The notes: generated by a model from the letters alone, not told the origin. A stretch of DNA of 61,243 nt from an uncultured Eubacterium sp. (GCA_934351445.1 CAKRIZ010000008.1:1-61243); one strand, 5' to 3'. Counted from the first letter of the stretch, positions 53,038 to 60,650 are shown. Translations and numbers: made by a program.

Positions 53038-53250
53038 TTAGACTAAGATCTTGTTCGCCATATCTTTGCCGAGCGCGACACGTGAATCCTTTATATTTAC
53101 GATCACATTACCGCCAACATCAGACACAACGGTCACCGCACTGCCAACCACAAAGCCGAGTTTTTCAAGGAACTTTCTGGTTTCCTCTTTTCCACCAACA
53201 CGTTTGATGATGTTCTCTTCTCCTTTTTTCGCCATTGTCAGGGGCATCAT
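53038..53250 (-). CDS. feoA: FeoA-domain protein, first copy
   Basis: The start at 53250 (MMPLTMAKKGEEN) follows AAGGAGATCT and gives 70 residues. It has the FeoA fold pattern with FLEKLGFVVGSAVTVVSDVG and a shortened tail VALGKDMANKILV, and differs clearly from the second copy. It heads the feo operon, with a consensus promoter and a metal-box-like dyad upstream. Confidence 0.9.
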   Translation of the reverse strand: MMPLTMAKKGEENIIKRVGGKEETRKFLEKLGFVVGSAVTVVSDVGGNVIVNIKDSRVALGKDMANKILV

Positions 53251-53319
53251 AGATCTCCTTTCCGTTTTGCTTTCGTTTTTATTAAAAATATGAAAAGTAT
53301 GCAAAACTTGCTTTCTGCC

Positions 53320-53355
53320 GTTAGTATATGCTGTTTTCTGTTAGATGTCAATAAC
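53320..53355 (-). promoter_or_regulatory. feo operon promoter with GTTAG-type operator
   Basis: Minus strand: TTGACA (53346-53351), exactly 17 bp, TATACT (53323-53328). A dyad GTTAG-N6-ATAAC (53340-53355, one mismatch to the 16-bp box) covers the -35, and another GTTAG half-site (53320-53324) overlaps the -10. Binding by the regulator coded at 53460 would block this promoter. Confidence 0.7.
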
Positions 53356-53395
53356 TTTTTATCGATAAATCAAACGAAATTTAGCCGCACCTTAT

Positions 53396-53424
53396 TTGTT
53401 TTTTTGTCTATATTATGCTATAAT
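53396..53424 (+). promoter_or_regulatory. Promoter of the DtxR/MntR-type regulator
   Basis: TTGTTT (53396-53401), exactly 17 bp, TATAAT (53419-53424), 35 nt before the start codon. Confidence 0.65.
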
Positions 53425-53459
53425 AAAAGCGGTATTAGGTTAAATAGGAGGATTGATCC

Positions 53460-53834
53460 ATGGGTCTTGTAGTAAATGAGTCGGCTGAGAACTATCTGGA
53501 AACGATCTTGCTTCTGAGTAAGCGCCTTCCGGTTGTTCGTTCCGTAGATATCGCAAATGAATTAAATTATAAAAAATCCAGTGTTAGTATTGCCATGAAA
53601 AACCTGCGCGAGAAAGGACGCATCACTGTCACGGATGCAGGCTTTATCTACTTGACGGACGAAGGAAAACGAATCGCAGAGATGATCTATGAAAGACATG
53701 AATTTTTATCTGCTTTCCTGGAGAGCCTTGGAGTACCCGCAGACATTGCGGCTGAGGATGCATGTAAGATCGAGCATGTCATCAGTCAGGAGAGCTTTGA
53801 AGCCATGAAACGCAATGTGTCAACAGGAAAATAA
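53460..53834 (+). CDS. DtxR/MntR-family metal-dependent regulator
   Basis: The protein has 124 residues: a winged HTH (ENYLETILLLSKRLPVVRSV, then DIANELNYKKSSVSIAMKNL, residues 9-50) and a dimerisation domain with metal ligands in IYERHEFLSAFLESLG and AAEDACKIEHVIS, where the Glu/Cys/His pattern fits Fe2+ or Mn2+ sensing. There is no SH3 domain, so it is the short MntR-like form. It is transcribed away from the feo operon and is the likely ligand of the GTTAG boxes. Confidence 0.92.
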   Translation: MGLVVNESAENYLETILLLSKRLPVVRSVDIANELNYKKSSVSIAMKNLREKGRITVTDAGFIYLTDEGKRIAEMIYERHEFLSAFLESLGVPADIAAEDACKIEHVISQESFEAMKRNVSTGK

Positions 53835-53844
53835 TACTTGCGCA

Positions 53845-53891
53845 TCCTCGCGGAGCGTTTAATGTGGTAGGAACTTCCTATCACATTAAAA
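53845..53891. repeat. CGGAGCGTTT repeat, copy A
   Basis: ATCCTCGCGGAGCGTTT is followed by a hairpin with a 15-bp stem (53859-53873 with 53877-53891, one G-T pair) whose tip is TAGGAA/TTCCTA. The same head and tip occur at 61122-61168 and, shortened, at 57854-57876. No T-run follows on the plus strand. Confidence 0.7.
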
Positions 53892-53893
53892 AA

Positions 53894-53935
53894 TGAGCAC
53901 ACGAGGCATCATGCTCCGCGCGCTCATTTTGTTTT
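53894..53935. terminator. Terminator between the metal regulator and the XRE gene
   Basis: ATGAGC and GCTCAT close a long imperfect stem with an inner CAT/ATG tip, followed by TTTTGTTTT on the plus strand and preceded by A-runs, so it can serve both convergent genes. Confidence 0.6.
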
Positions 53936-53982
53936 CTATCCTTAATTTATATATGTTTATATATGCCTGTATATTTCCCGTT

Positions 53983-55047
53983 CTACTTCATAAAGTACCG
54001 GATAAAAATCACACCGATCCCAAGAACGATCAACTCCAGAACATAAATCATGCCTCTCTCCGCGACACCGGTCGAGCTGCTGCTCTCCGTGCCGGACGCA
54101 TCAAGCGATTCTGCTAATTGCCTGATTGTATATCGGTCTCCCTCTTCATCATAATAGCGGATGCTTCTTCCAAAAACATCTACCACGGTAGTATCATCCA
54201 GCCCGATCACCTTGAGAAGTGGTCTGCCATCATATTCACCGGAAAACAGGCACTTGGAATACGCCTCATCCATCATCTCCACGGAATCCGTCGGCAGACG
54301 ATTTTCACCATCGCCTCCGTACAGCTCCAGACGGCTCACCTGCGGCAGTTCATTCGCACTATAGAGCAGTGCATATCTTTTTCCCTTTACGGCATACCTG
54401 TCTACGGTATATGCCTGATCCCCACCCGCAGTCACTATCGTTACTCCGGCTAACGGATCATTGGTATCCCATGTGTTTAATATGCGGTATTTTCCGAAAA
54501 TCCCGCGTTCGAGATGCGCCAGCCCACTCGCCCCGGAGCTGCCAAGCTGTGAATACAGCACATACAGATGCCGCCCGATCGTCACACGCTCCAGCACATC
54601 CACCGACATCTCCTCATGAAAATGAAACGTGTTGATCGCCTGCTCCAGATCCTCCGTGGCAGCTACCGAAACGCCGAATTCATAGTTATAGAGTCCGACC
54701 ATACACGCAATGGTCAGGGCGATCGCAACCGCTGTTTTGATCCAGCGTCTGCGCAGCTCCCGGTCTGCCTGCTTCAAAAAAGTAATAAAGATCTCAAACG
54801 CCTGCGCCACATCCGCTTTCGTAAACCGATCCTCCTGACTGCGCGTTCCGTTCATAAGCTCTGCGATGTTAATATCCAGCTCTTCACACAGTATCGGCAG
54901 CATCGCGATGTCGGGCATATTTCTTCCGTTTTCCCAGCGCGAGACTGTTTTCTGTGTCACGCCCAGCCGTTCCCCTAATTGTTCCTGCGTCAATCCTTTT
55001 TCTTTGCGAAGTTCACTGATAAACTTGCCGATCTGAACCTGATCCAT
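53983..55047 (-). CDS. Membrane-anchored XRE-type regulator
   Basis: The protein has 354 residues. Residues 5-60 are an XRE helix-turn-helix (LRKEKGLTQEQLGERLGVTQ, then KTVSRWENGRNMPD). A membrane helix lies at about 104-122, an outer beta-rich domain at about 125-320, and a last helix at about 330-350. It would bind DNA on the inner side and sense something outside. Only the HTH is recognisable. AGGAGGATTTGGT precedes the ATG. It is single and converges on the metal regulator. Confidence 0.82.
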   Translation of the reverse strand: MDQVQIGKFISELRKEKGLTQEQLGERLGVTQKTVSRWENGRNMPDIAMLPILCEELDINIAELMNGTRSQEDRFTKADVAQAFEIFITFLKQADRELRRRWIKTAVAIALTIACMVGLYNYEFGVSVAATEDLEQAINTFHFHEEMSVDVLERVTIGRHLYVLYSQLGSSGASGLAHLERGIFGKYRILNTWDTNDPLAGVTIVTAGGDQAYTVDRYAVKGKRYALLYSANELPQVSRLELYGGDGENRLPTDSVEMMDEAYSKCLFSGEYDGRPLLKVIGLDDTTVVDVFGRSIRYYDEEGDRYTIRQLAESLDASGTESSSSTGVAERGMIYVLELIVLGIGVIFIRYFMK

Positions 55048-55199
55048 ACCAAATCCTCCATAAAAATAATATCATTAGTGTATCCATTTTGCACCAAAAA
55101 GTACAGGACATGGAACGAGTATTGGCTTTTCGGAAGTCCTATGGCATCAATCAGACTTCACATCGATTTTTCATTTATACATAATCCAACTTTTCCACA

Positions 55200-55228
55200 T
55201 TGTACTCCGCGCGCGAAAGATGTATACT
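55200..55228 (+). promoter_or_regulatory. Promoter of nth
   Basis: TTGTAC (55200-55205), exactly 17 bp, TATACT (55223-55228), 32 nt before the start codon. Confidence 0.65.
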
Positions 55229-55260
55229 AACTGATAAATAATAAACAAGAGGAACTACTT

Positions 55261-55896
55261 ATGCGAAAGAAAGAACGCGCCCTCGCGCTCATTGAATGCC
55301 TGAAAAAAGAATATCCCGACGCAGGATGCACATTAGACTACAACGAAGCATGGAAGCTGCTCGTGAGTGTCCGTCTCGCCGCACAGTGTACTGACGCGCG
55401 TGTGAATATCGTCGTGCAGGGATTATATGAAAAATACCCTTCCGTGGAAGCACTCGCCGATGCGGATGTCGCAGATATTGAAGCGATCGTCAAACCCTGC
55501 GGGCTCGGCCATAGCAAAGCACGCGACATCAGCGCCTGTATGCAGATGCTGCGCGATGATTTCGGCGGCAATGTACCGGATGATTTTGATGCGCTGCTCT
55601 CCCTGCCCGGAGTCGGCAGAAAGAGTGCGAATCTGATCATGGGCGATGTATTTGGCAAGCCTGCGATCGTGACTGATACGCACTGTATCCGGCTTGTGAA
55701 CCGTATGGGACTCGTAGATGGAATCAAAGAGCCGAAAAAGGTCGAAATGGAGCTGTGGAAGCTCATCCCGCCGGAGGAAGGCAGCGATTTCTGTCACCGA
55801 CTGGTCTATCACGGCAGGGATGTCTGCACTGCACGCACTACACCGCACTGCGAGCGATGCTGCTGCGCCGAAGTATGCAAAAAGGTCGGCGTATAA
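55261..55896 (+). CDS. nth: Endonuclease III
   Basis: The protein has 211 residues with the helix-hairpin-helix LPGVGRKSANLIMG (catalytic Lys in GRKSA, about 121) and the catalytic aspartate in VTDTHCIRLVNRMGL (about 139). A 4Fe-4S cysteine set closes the protein (CTARTTPHCERCCCAEVC). It removes oxidised pyrimidines and cuts the abasic site. The first cysteine gap is seven residues, not the usual six, and two extra cysteines follow the third ligand, so the cluster loop is slightly unusual. The LUD gene follows 79 nt later. Confidence 0.95.
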   Translation: MRKKERALALIECLKKEYPDAGCTLDYNEAWKLLVSVRLAAQCTDARVNIVVQGLYEKYPSVEALADADVADIEAIVKPCGLGHSKARDISACMQMLRDDFGGNVPDDFDALLSLPGVGRKSANLIMGDVFGKPAIVTDTHCIRLVNRMGLVDGIKEPKKVEMELWKLIPPEEGSDFCHRLVYHGRDVCTARTTPHCERCCCAEVCKKVGV

Positions 55897-55975
55897 CCCC
55901 CGGCGTCCACCGGAATATGCTGACATAACTGTCACCGGCAAACATGCGCCGAAATCACAAAAAGGAGGAATCATT

Positions 55976-56626
55976 ATGTCAACCGCATCTGAAATTATGC
56001 AAAAAAACTATGAACATCAGGCAGAGACGATTATCAAGGCTCTGGAAAAAAGAAATATGAAGGGCTATTACTGCGCAGACTGCGCCGCAGCCGTCGAACT
56101 GGCGAAAACACTGACTCCCGCCGGATCGACCGTATCGTTTGGCGGCTCTATGTCGCTGTCCGAAACCGGTATTATGGATATGCTGAAAAGCCGCACCGAC
56201 ATCACACTTTTAGACCGCAGTCAGGCAAAAGATGCCGCAGAAACCAAACAGATCTACCACGACGCCTTAAACAGCGATGTCTATTTTATGAGTTCGAATG
56301 CCATCACGAAGGATGGCGAACTGGTCAATATTGATGGTAATGGCAACCGCGTAGCAGCCCTCATCTATGGTCCTGACCGGATTGTGATCGTGGCTGGCAT
56401 GAACAAGGTCGTATCCACCGTCGATGACGGCATCCGTAGAGTCCACGATATCGCGGCATCTGCAAACGGTGTGCGTCTCGGCAAGTCCACGCCCTGCGCC
56501 GTTACCGGATTCTGCCATGACTGCCTCTCACCGGAGTGCATGTGCAGCCACACAGTCATCACCCGCAGAAGCTATACCGCAGACCGTATTCACGTGATTC
56601 TAGTCGGGGATACGCTTGGCTACTAA
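55976..56626 (+). CDS. LUD-domain protein
   Basis: The start at 55976 follows AAAGGAGGAATCATT and gives 216 residues. It is a single LUD domain as in LutC/YkgG relatives, with YYCADCAAAVELAK, VSFGGSMSLSETGIMD, DVYFMSSNAITKDGELVNID and IVAGMNKVV; the C-terminal CHDCLSPECMCSH may bind a metal. No lutA/lutB genes are present, so lactate use cannot be claimed. Orphan LUD proteins of this kind are common in Clostridia with unknown roles. It probably shares the nth transcript. Confidence 0.85.
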   Translation: MSTASEIMQKNYEHQAETIIKALEKRNMKGYYCADCAAAVELAKTLTPAGSTVSFGGSMSLSETGIMDMLKSRTDITLLDRSQAKDAAETKQIYHDALNSDVYFMSSNAITKDGELVNIDGNGNRVAALIYGPDRIVIVAGMNKVVSTVDDGIRRVHDIAASANGVRLGKSTPCAVTGFCHDCLSPECMCSHTVITRRSYTADRIHVILVGDTLGY

Positions 56627-56930
56627 ATCACAAACGACATGTGCATCTTGCATTGCCATGGCTGCGGTGTTATACTCTTATCAAAGCAATGGATCATCTG
56701 CTGTATGCAGAGATCATTTTTCCATAGGTAGGACGGACAGCAATTGGCGAGCCGTCTGAGTCAGACATCTTGTAACGATAGTTACAGCATCTTTCATTAT
56801 TTATCTCAATGTATTTTATTCCGGAAAATCTTGCTTTTAGTTTCATAATTTATTTCATACTAAGCAGGATTTTGTTGAAGAATAACTACGAGCATACATT
56901 ATCCTGCGGTTAAACAAAGGGGGATCATGT
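56627..56930 (+). other. Gene-free 304-bp stretch with a promoter and two hairpins
   Basis: A promoter-like TTGCAT (56648-56653), exactly 17 bp, TATACT (56671-56676) lies about 250 nt before the Rpn-type gene. Between them are GACGG/CCGTC and a perfect TGTAAC-GATA-GTTACA hairpin (56771-56786). This could be a long leader or a small RNA. No open frame with a start is seen. Confidence 0.35.
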
Positions 56931-57836
56931 ATGGCAAAGGGAAACAAAGAGTATAAGAGCGATGTATTTAGCATGCTGATGCAGGACAGGCGGAGGGCGT
57001 TGGAGGTTTATAATGCCATCAATGGCACGGCGTATGACGATCCGGCGCAGGTGGAACTGACGACGCTGGAGGATCGCAGCTTTTCGCTTACGGTAAGAAA
57101 TGATGCATCATTCATTTTAGGCGCAGATCTGAGTCTGTATGAGCATCAGTCAACGTATTGCCCGAATATGCCGCTGAGGGATCTGTTTTATTTTGCAGAT
57201 ATCATGAAAAAACAGGTTGCCTTACAAAAGAGGGATCTATATGGAAAAAGACTTTTAAAAATTGCTGTTCCGCATTTTATCGTATTCTACAACGGAAAAG
57301 AGGACGCGCCGGAGCAGTATGAATTGCGTCTTTCCGATGCATTTGAGCAGCCGGCAGACCACCCGGAGCTGGAGCTGGTCTGTCATGTATACAACATCAA
57401 CAGGGGCAAAAACGTGGAGCTTCTATCCAAGTGTCAGACGTTACGGGAATATATGTATTTTGTGGATCTTGTGAGAGATTACCATGAGACAGTCGGGGAT
57501 CTGGAAGAAGCGATCGGATGTGCCATACAGCGGTGTATCGAAGAAGATGTGTTGAAGGAATTTTTGATGGAACACCGGACGGAGGTGATGCATGTGATGA
57601 CTTTGGATTATACCTTTGAACGAAGACTGGAGCTGCAGCGGGCAGAAGCCGAGGAAGCAGGCAGACTGGAGGGACGAAAGGAAGGCGAACAGGAAAAGCT
57701 TTATCAGCTGATCGAAAAAAAGCTGCGTAAGAATAAATCTTTGGTGCAGATCGCGGAGGAACTGGAGGAAACGCCCGAAATGATCCGGACATTATATGAG
57801 CAGATGCAGGCGCGAGATACAAAGGCTGATCGCTAA
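56931..57836 (+). CDS. Rpn-family PD-(D/E)XK nuclease
   Basis: The protein has 301 residues. The N-terminal 150 carry the Rpn nuclease core, with KSDVFSMLMQDRRRALEVYN, the catalytic RNDASFILGADLSLYEHQST (Asp, and Glu-x-Gln) and a lysine-bearing FIVFYNGKEDAP. The C-terminal part is helical and charged (RLEGRKEGEQEKLYQLIEK, then KNKSLVQIAEELEET), as in other members. Rpn proteins are linked to recombination and recently to phage defence. AAAGGGGGATCATGT precedes the ATG. Gut Clostridia carry many diverged copies. Confidence 0.87.
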   Translation: MAKGNKEYKSDVFSMLMQDRRRALEVYNAINGTAYDDPAQVELTTLEDRSFSLTVRNDASFILGADLSLYEHQSTYCPNMPLRDLFYFADIMKKQVALQKRDLYGKRLLKIAVPHFIVFYNGKEDAPEQYELRLSDAFEQPADHPELELVCHVYNINRGKNVELLSKCQTLREYMYFVDLVRDYHETVGDLEEAIGCAIQRCIEEDVLKEFLMEHRTEVMHVMTLDYTFERRLELQRAEAEEAGRLEGRKEGEQEKLYQLIEKKLRKNKSLVQIAEELEETPEMIRTLYEQMQARDTKADR

Positions 57837-57853
57837 CAATGATGGCTGGTTGA

Positions 57854-57876
57854 CGGAGCGTTTTGTTTTATAGGAA
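57854..57876. repeat. CGGAGCGTTT repeat, shortened copy C
   Basis: CGGAGCGTTTTGTTTTATAGG followed by AA matches the head and left arm of copies A and B but lacks the right arm of the hairpin. It lies just after the Rpn-type gene and before the flagellin terminator. Confidence 0.55.
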
Positions 57877-57880
57877 ATTG

Positions 57881-57910
57881 AAAAAGGGATTCCGAAGAAT
57901 CCCTTTTTTT
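57881..57910. terminator. Terminator of flagellin and of the Rpn-type gene
   Basis: AAAAAGGGATTC and GAATCCCTTTTT form a 12-bp stem with loop CGAA and T-runs on both strands. Confidence 0.9.
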
Positions 57911-57931
57911 GTGAAATATAACTGCCTGCTC

Positions 57932-59833
57932 TTACTGTAACAGTGAGAGTACACCCTGATTTGACTGGTTTGCCTGTGCCAGCATAGACTGTCCTGCCTG
58001 AGCGAGGATGTTGTTCTTGCTGTAGTTAACCATCTCCTCTGCCATATCTGTATCACGGATACGTGACTCAGCAGCTGTGGTGTTCTCTACGACGTTATCT
58101 AAGTTAGAGATTGTATGCTCTAAACGATTCTGGACTGCACCGAGTGCAGAACGCTGTGAAGATACCTTAGAGATTGCATCTGCGATCGCATCGATTGCAT
58201 AAGTAGCTGCAGCGCCGTTGTTGTCAGATACATTGATGCCCTTCACTCCAAGACCCGCAGCACTCATAGACTCAATGTCTACGTTGATCTTGTTTGTCAT
58301 ATCAGCATCTGCACCTACATGTAAACTAAATGAAAGAGCATCTTTCACACTTACAGAACCTTTTGTAATCTCAAACGATCCATCACCCTTATTGAGCACC
58401 TTAGCTCCAGCTCCATCGTCTGTTCCAATAGAACTAGCTTTTTCAAGTTCCATAGCAATTTTCTTGTACGCTTCGTCTTTAGTAATCGTCTTCTCTTTCA
58501 ATGGATCAACACCAGCTGCTGTTACTTTCGTTTCTGCCGTCGCTGCCTTTTCAGTATATGTTACCTGATCGCCCTCTTTAATCTTAGCAATGATATTCTC
58601 TCTGGTAAGCTTATTAGCTGCTGCGTCTTCTTCATCAGCATTTTCAACAATATGGTATGTCTTTGAACCACTTCCTTTTACACTAGAAATTGTTACATCC
58701 TTACCAGCTGCGGAACTCTGAATACCTTTTTTTACATCTTCAAAACTAGTCGGAGTAAAGTTGTCACCTACAACCGTAGTTGTCTTACCACCGATTTCTA
58801 CAGAATCACCTCCTGCTAATCCACCAGCAACAGTAGCTGCTTTCAAATCAGTAAACGCTAAAGTAGACTTTTCTCCATCTGCCAAATCATCTACAATTGC
58901 ATGTGCTTTTCCATTTTTATCCGTAAAAGTGGCACCACTAACTGCAATACTGGTAGCTGTTTGCACCTTTGCTGCTGCAGCTGTTGTATCTGCCCAATCA
59001 CCAACCTTATAAAATCCTGCAGCTGTGTTGGTTCCTCCTGCTGCCTTATACTCATATACTGTTCCATCTGCACTTGTGATCTTGTCGCCAGCTTCAAAAG
59101 TATGACCGTCAATTTTAGCAGTTGTCACATTACCAGCTGCAACATTATCTGTCAGAGTGGTTTTTACTCCAGATTTAATTACGCTATCCCCTGCATTTAA
59201 AACCAAAACATCCACTGTAGCTTTTTTGGAGTAATTATCCTTTGACTTTGCTTCCCCAATTGTATATTCTGTACCTGCAATAGAAATTTTACTTCCATTT
59301 TCCAATTTCTCATTCAGAGTAAACTTAGCTGATTTTCCATCTGCACTATCAACAAGTTTTCCAGCAAGACCTGCATCATGTGCATTTACTTTAACTGTAG
59401 AAGATGCCCCATCCGGAGTTCCCTTCAGTAAGTAAGTCTCATTGAACTTGGTTGTCTCAGATACACGGTCGATCTCTGTTGTCAGCTGGTCGATCTCTGC
59501 CTGAATTGCATCACGGTCTGATGTGCTGTTGGTTCCGTTTGAAGCCTGGTTTGCCAGCTCGTTCATACGCTGTAACATAGAATGAACTTCTGTCAGAGCA
59601 CCTTCTGCTGTCTGCACTGCAGATACACCATCCTGTGCGTTTGTAGATGCACGGTCGAGACCACGCATCTGCTTTCTCATCTTCTCGGAAATGGTTAATC
59701 CTGCTGCATCATCTGCTGCACGGTTGATTCTATAGCCTGAAGAAAGCTTCTCTGAAGACTTTGCCTGTGCGCTTGTGGTTACGCCTAACATTCTGTTAGA
59801 GTTCATTGCTGTTAAATTGTGCTGTACTACCAT
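57932..59833 (-). CDS. fliC: Flagellin with a very large variable domain
   Basis: The start at 59833 (MVVQHNLTAMNSNRML) has AAGGAGGAACATATT upstream and gives 633 residues. Residues 1-140 are the conserved D0/D1 part with EKLSSGYRINRAADDAAGLT and LDRASTNAQDGVSAVQTAEG. The last 100 residues are the C-terminal D1/D0 part ending in QANQSNQGVLSLLQ. Between them lie about 390 residues of Thr/Ala/Lys/Asp-rich repeats of surface domains with no family I recognise. Most Lachnospiraceae flagellins are shorter. Translation is probably controlled by CsrA, coded just upstream. Confidence 0.95.
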   Translation of the reverse strand: MVVQHNLTAMNSNRMLGVTTSAQAKSSEKLSSGYRINRAADDAAGLTISEKMRKQMRGLDRASTNAQDGVSAVQTAEGALTEVHSMLQRMNELANQASNGTNSTSDRDAIQAEIDQLTTEIDRVSETTKFNETYLLKGTPDGASSTVKVNAHDAGLAGKLVDSADGKSAKFTLNEKLENGSKISIAGTEYTIGEAKSKDNYSKKATVDVLVLNAGDSVIKSGVKTTLTDNVAAGNVTTAKIDGHTFEAGDKITSADGTVYEYKAAGGTNTAAGFYKVGDWADTTAAAAKVQTATSIAVSGATFTDKNGKAHAIVDDLADGEKSTLAFTDLKAATVAGGLAGGDSVEIGGKTTTVVGDNFTPTSFEDVKKGIQSSAAGKDVTISSVKGSGSKTYHIVENADEEDAAANKLTRENIIAKIKEGDQVTYTEKAATAETKVTAAGVDPLKEKTITKDEAYKKIAMELEKASSIGTDDGAGAKVLNKGDGSFEITKGSVSVKDALSFSLHVGADADMTNKINVDIESMSAAGLGVKGINVSDNNGAAATYAIDAIADAISKVSSQRSALGAVQNRLEHTISNLDNVVENTTAAESRIRDTDMAEEMVNYSKNNILAQAGQSMLAQANQSNQGVLSLLQ

Positions 59834-59957
59834 AATATGTTCCTCCTTGATCCCCACGATATTTTATCGCCGCATCTTTGATGCGAATTGGGGTTATTAT
59901 GTTATGACCTCCGGGAATCCGTTCCCCGAGGTGTGTCGCGGCACATACATCTGTGCC
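59834..59957 (-). promoter_or_regulatory. Structured flagellin leader with candidate CsrA sites
   Basis: Four hairpins lie in a row: GGCACA/TGTGCC (59940-59957), CTC-G-GGGAA with loop CGGA (59908-59931), CGCATC-TTT-GATGCG (59871-59885) and CGATA-TTT-TATCG (59857-59869), then the ribosome binding site. The second shows GGA in its loop, and UCAAGGAGGA at the ribosome binding site resembles the CsrA consensus. Whether the first two are in the flagellin mRNA depends on the unmapped start. GGCGATAA near 59867 resembles a sigma-28 -10 but has no fitting -35. Confidence 0.5.
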
Positions 59958-60005
59958 ATATTTATAACAAACAAAGCGTCCCGGGTTTTGCTCTGTCTAT
60001 TACCG

Positions 60006-60284
60006 TTAGTGAACTGCCTCCTCCTGCTGCGCACTATGTTTTGCGCGCTCATTCCAGAGAATCCTCTTAATCTCCTGCTGCGCCTCCTCTGAGATCGGAT
60101 TTTCCTTATAATAGCTATCCTTTTTCCTCTCCGGATTGCGTTCCGCGGTATTTCTCGCGATCGGAACCTCCCTCGGCGCATCGATCAGTAAACGGATATT
60201 GTTTCCGCTGCCTCCCGCAAAGACCACGCGGATATCCTCTCCGATATTTACATACTGACCCGGTTTTAAAGATATTTTTAACAT
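60006..60284 (-). CDS. csrA: Carbon storage regulator CsrA with a long tail
   Basis: The start at 60284 (MLKISLKPGQYVNIGEDIRV) has GGAGG 4 nt upstream and gives 92 residues. The first 48 are the CsrA core, with the RNA-binding strand 1 and IDAPREVPIARN near 38-49 (usual EAPKEVPIHR). The remaining 44 are a charged helical tail (KENPISEEAQQEIKRILWN) longer than usual. CsrA binds GGA in mRNA leaders and in Bacillus represses flagellin translation. It lies directly upstream of the flagellin gene. Its antagonist FliW is not in the window. Confidence 0.88.
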   Translation of the reverse strand: MLKISLKPGQYVNIGEDIRVVFAGGSGNNIRLLIDAPREVPIARNTAERNPERKKDSYYKENPISEEAQQEIKRILWNERAKHSAQQEEAVH

Positions 60285-60338
60285 CACTACCTCCATGTTC
60301 CTGTTTCATTGCTTTTCAGTAATTCTTCAACAATTCCT

Positions 60339-60621
60339 TTTGCTACGTCTTGTAACATTTATATCGTTCGTATGCTACATATTGTTAACATCATTTTTTG
60401 ATTTTTGCTACAGTTTGTTACTTTTAACCAAAAAAAGTAAGCTATTACTGATAAATATTGCTATTTATTGGGCATACTGCAAGATATGAATAGTTCTGAA
60501 ACAAAAATTTCACCTTCTTTTGCTACGATTTTTAACGGTTACATTCCACTATTGCGTCTAGTAATTAACATAACTGTTTCCTATTGCTACGGTTTGTCAC
60601 ATTTTATGTAGCGCAAAATTA
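60339..60621. repeat. Array of TTGCTAC-type boxes with a 32-bp step
   Basis: Boxes of the form T-TGCTAC-N3-TTGTTAC, all on the plus strand, have their TGCTAC at 60341, 60373, 60406, 60521 and 60585, with a degenerate one (TGCGTC) at 60553. Steps are 32, 33, then 115, 32 and 32. One group of three lies toward csrA, the other toward the XRE gene, where TATACT (60623-60628) follows. An inverted GTAGC lies at 60608-60612. The gap 60285-60650 holds no gene. Confidence 0.65.
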
Positions 60622-60650
60622 CTATACTATCAACGAAGGTGGGAACGATT

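Noticed and set aside
55976..56626. Lactate-utilisation operon
   Set aside because: Only a lone LUD domain is present; lutA and lutB are missing.
56931..57836. Transposase of a mobile element
   Set aside because: Rpn proteins are often labelled transposases, but no terminal repeats or target duplications flank this gene.
59834..59900. Sigma-28 flagellin promoter
   Set aside because: GGCGATAA looks like the -10, but no TAAA lies at the needed distance, so I left the promoter unassigned.
60339..60621. CRISPR array or plasmid-type iterons, because of the 32-bp step
   Set aside because: The boxes are short and degenerate, the sequence between them is not spacer-like, there are only six, and no cas or replication gene is near. 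An operator array is the better reading.
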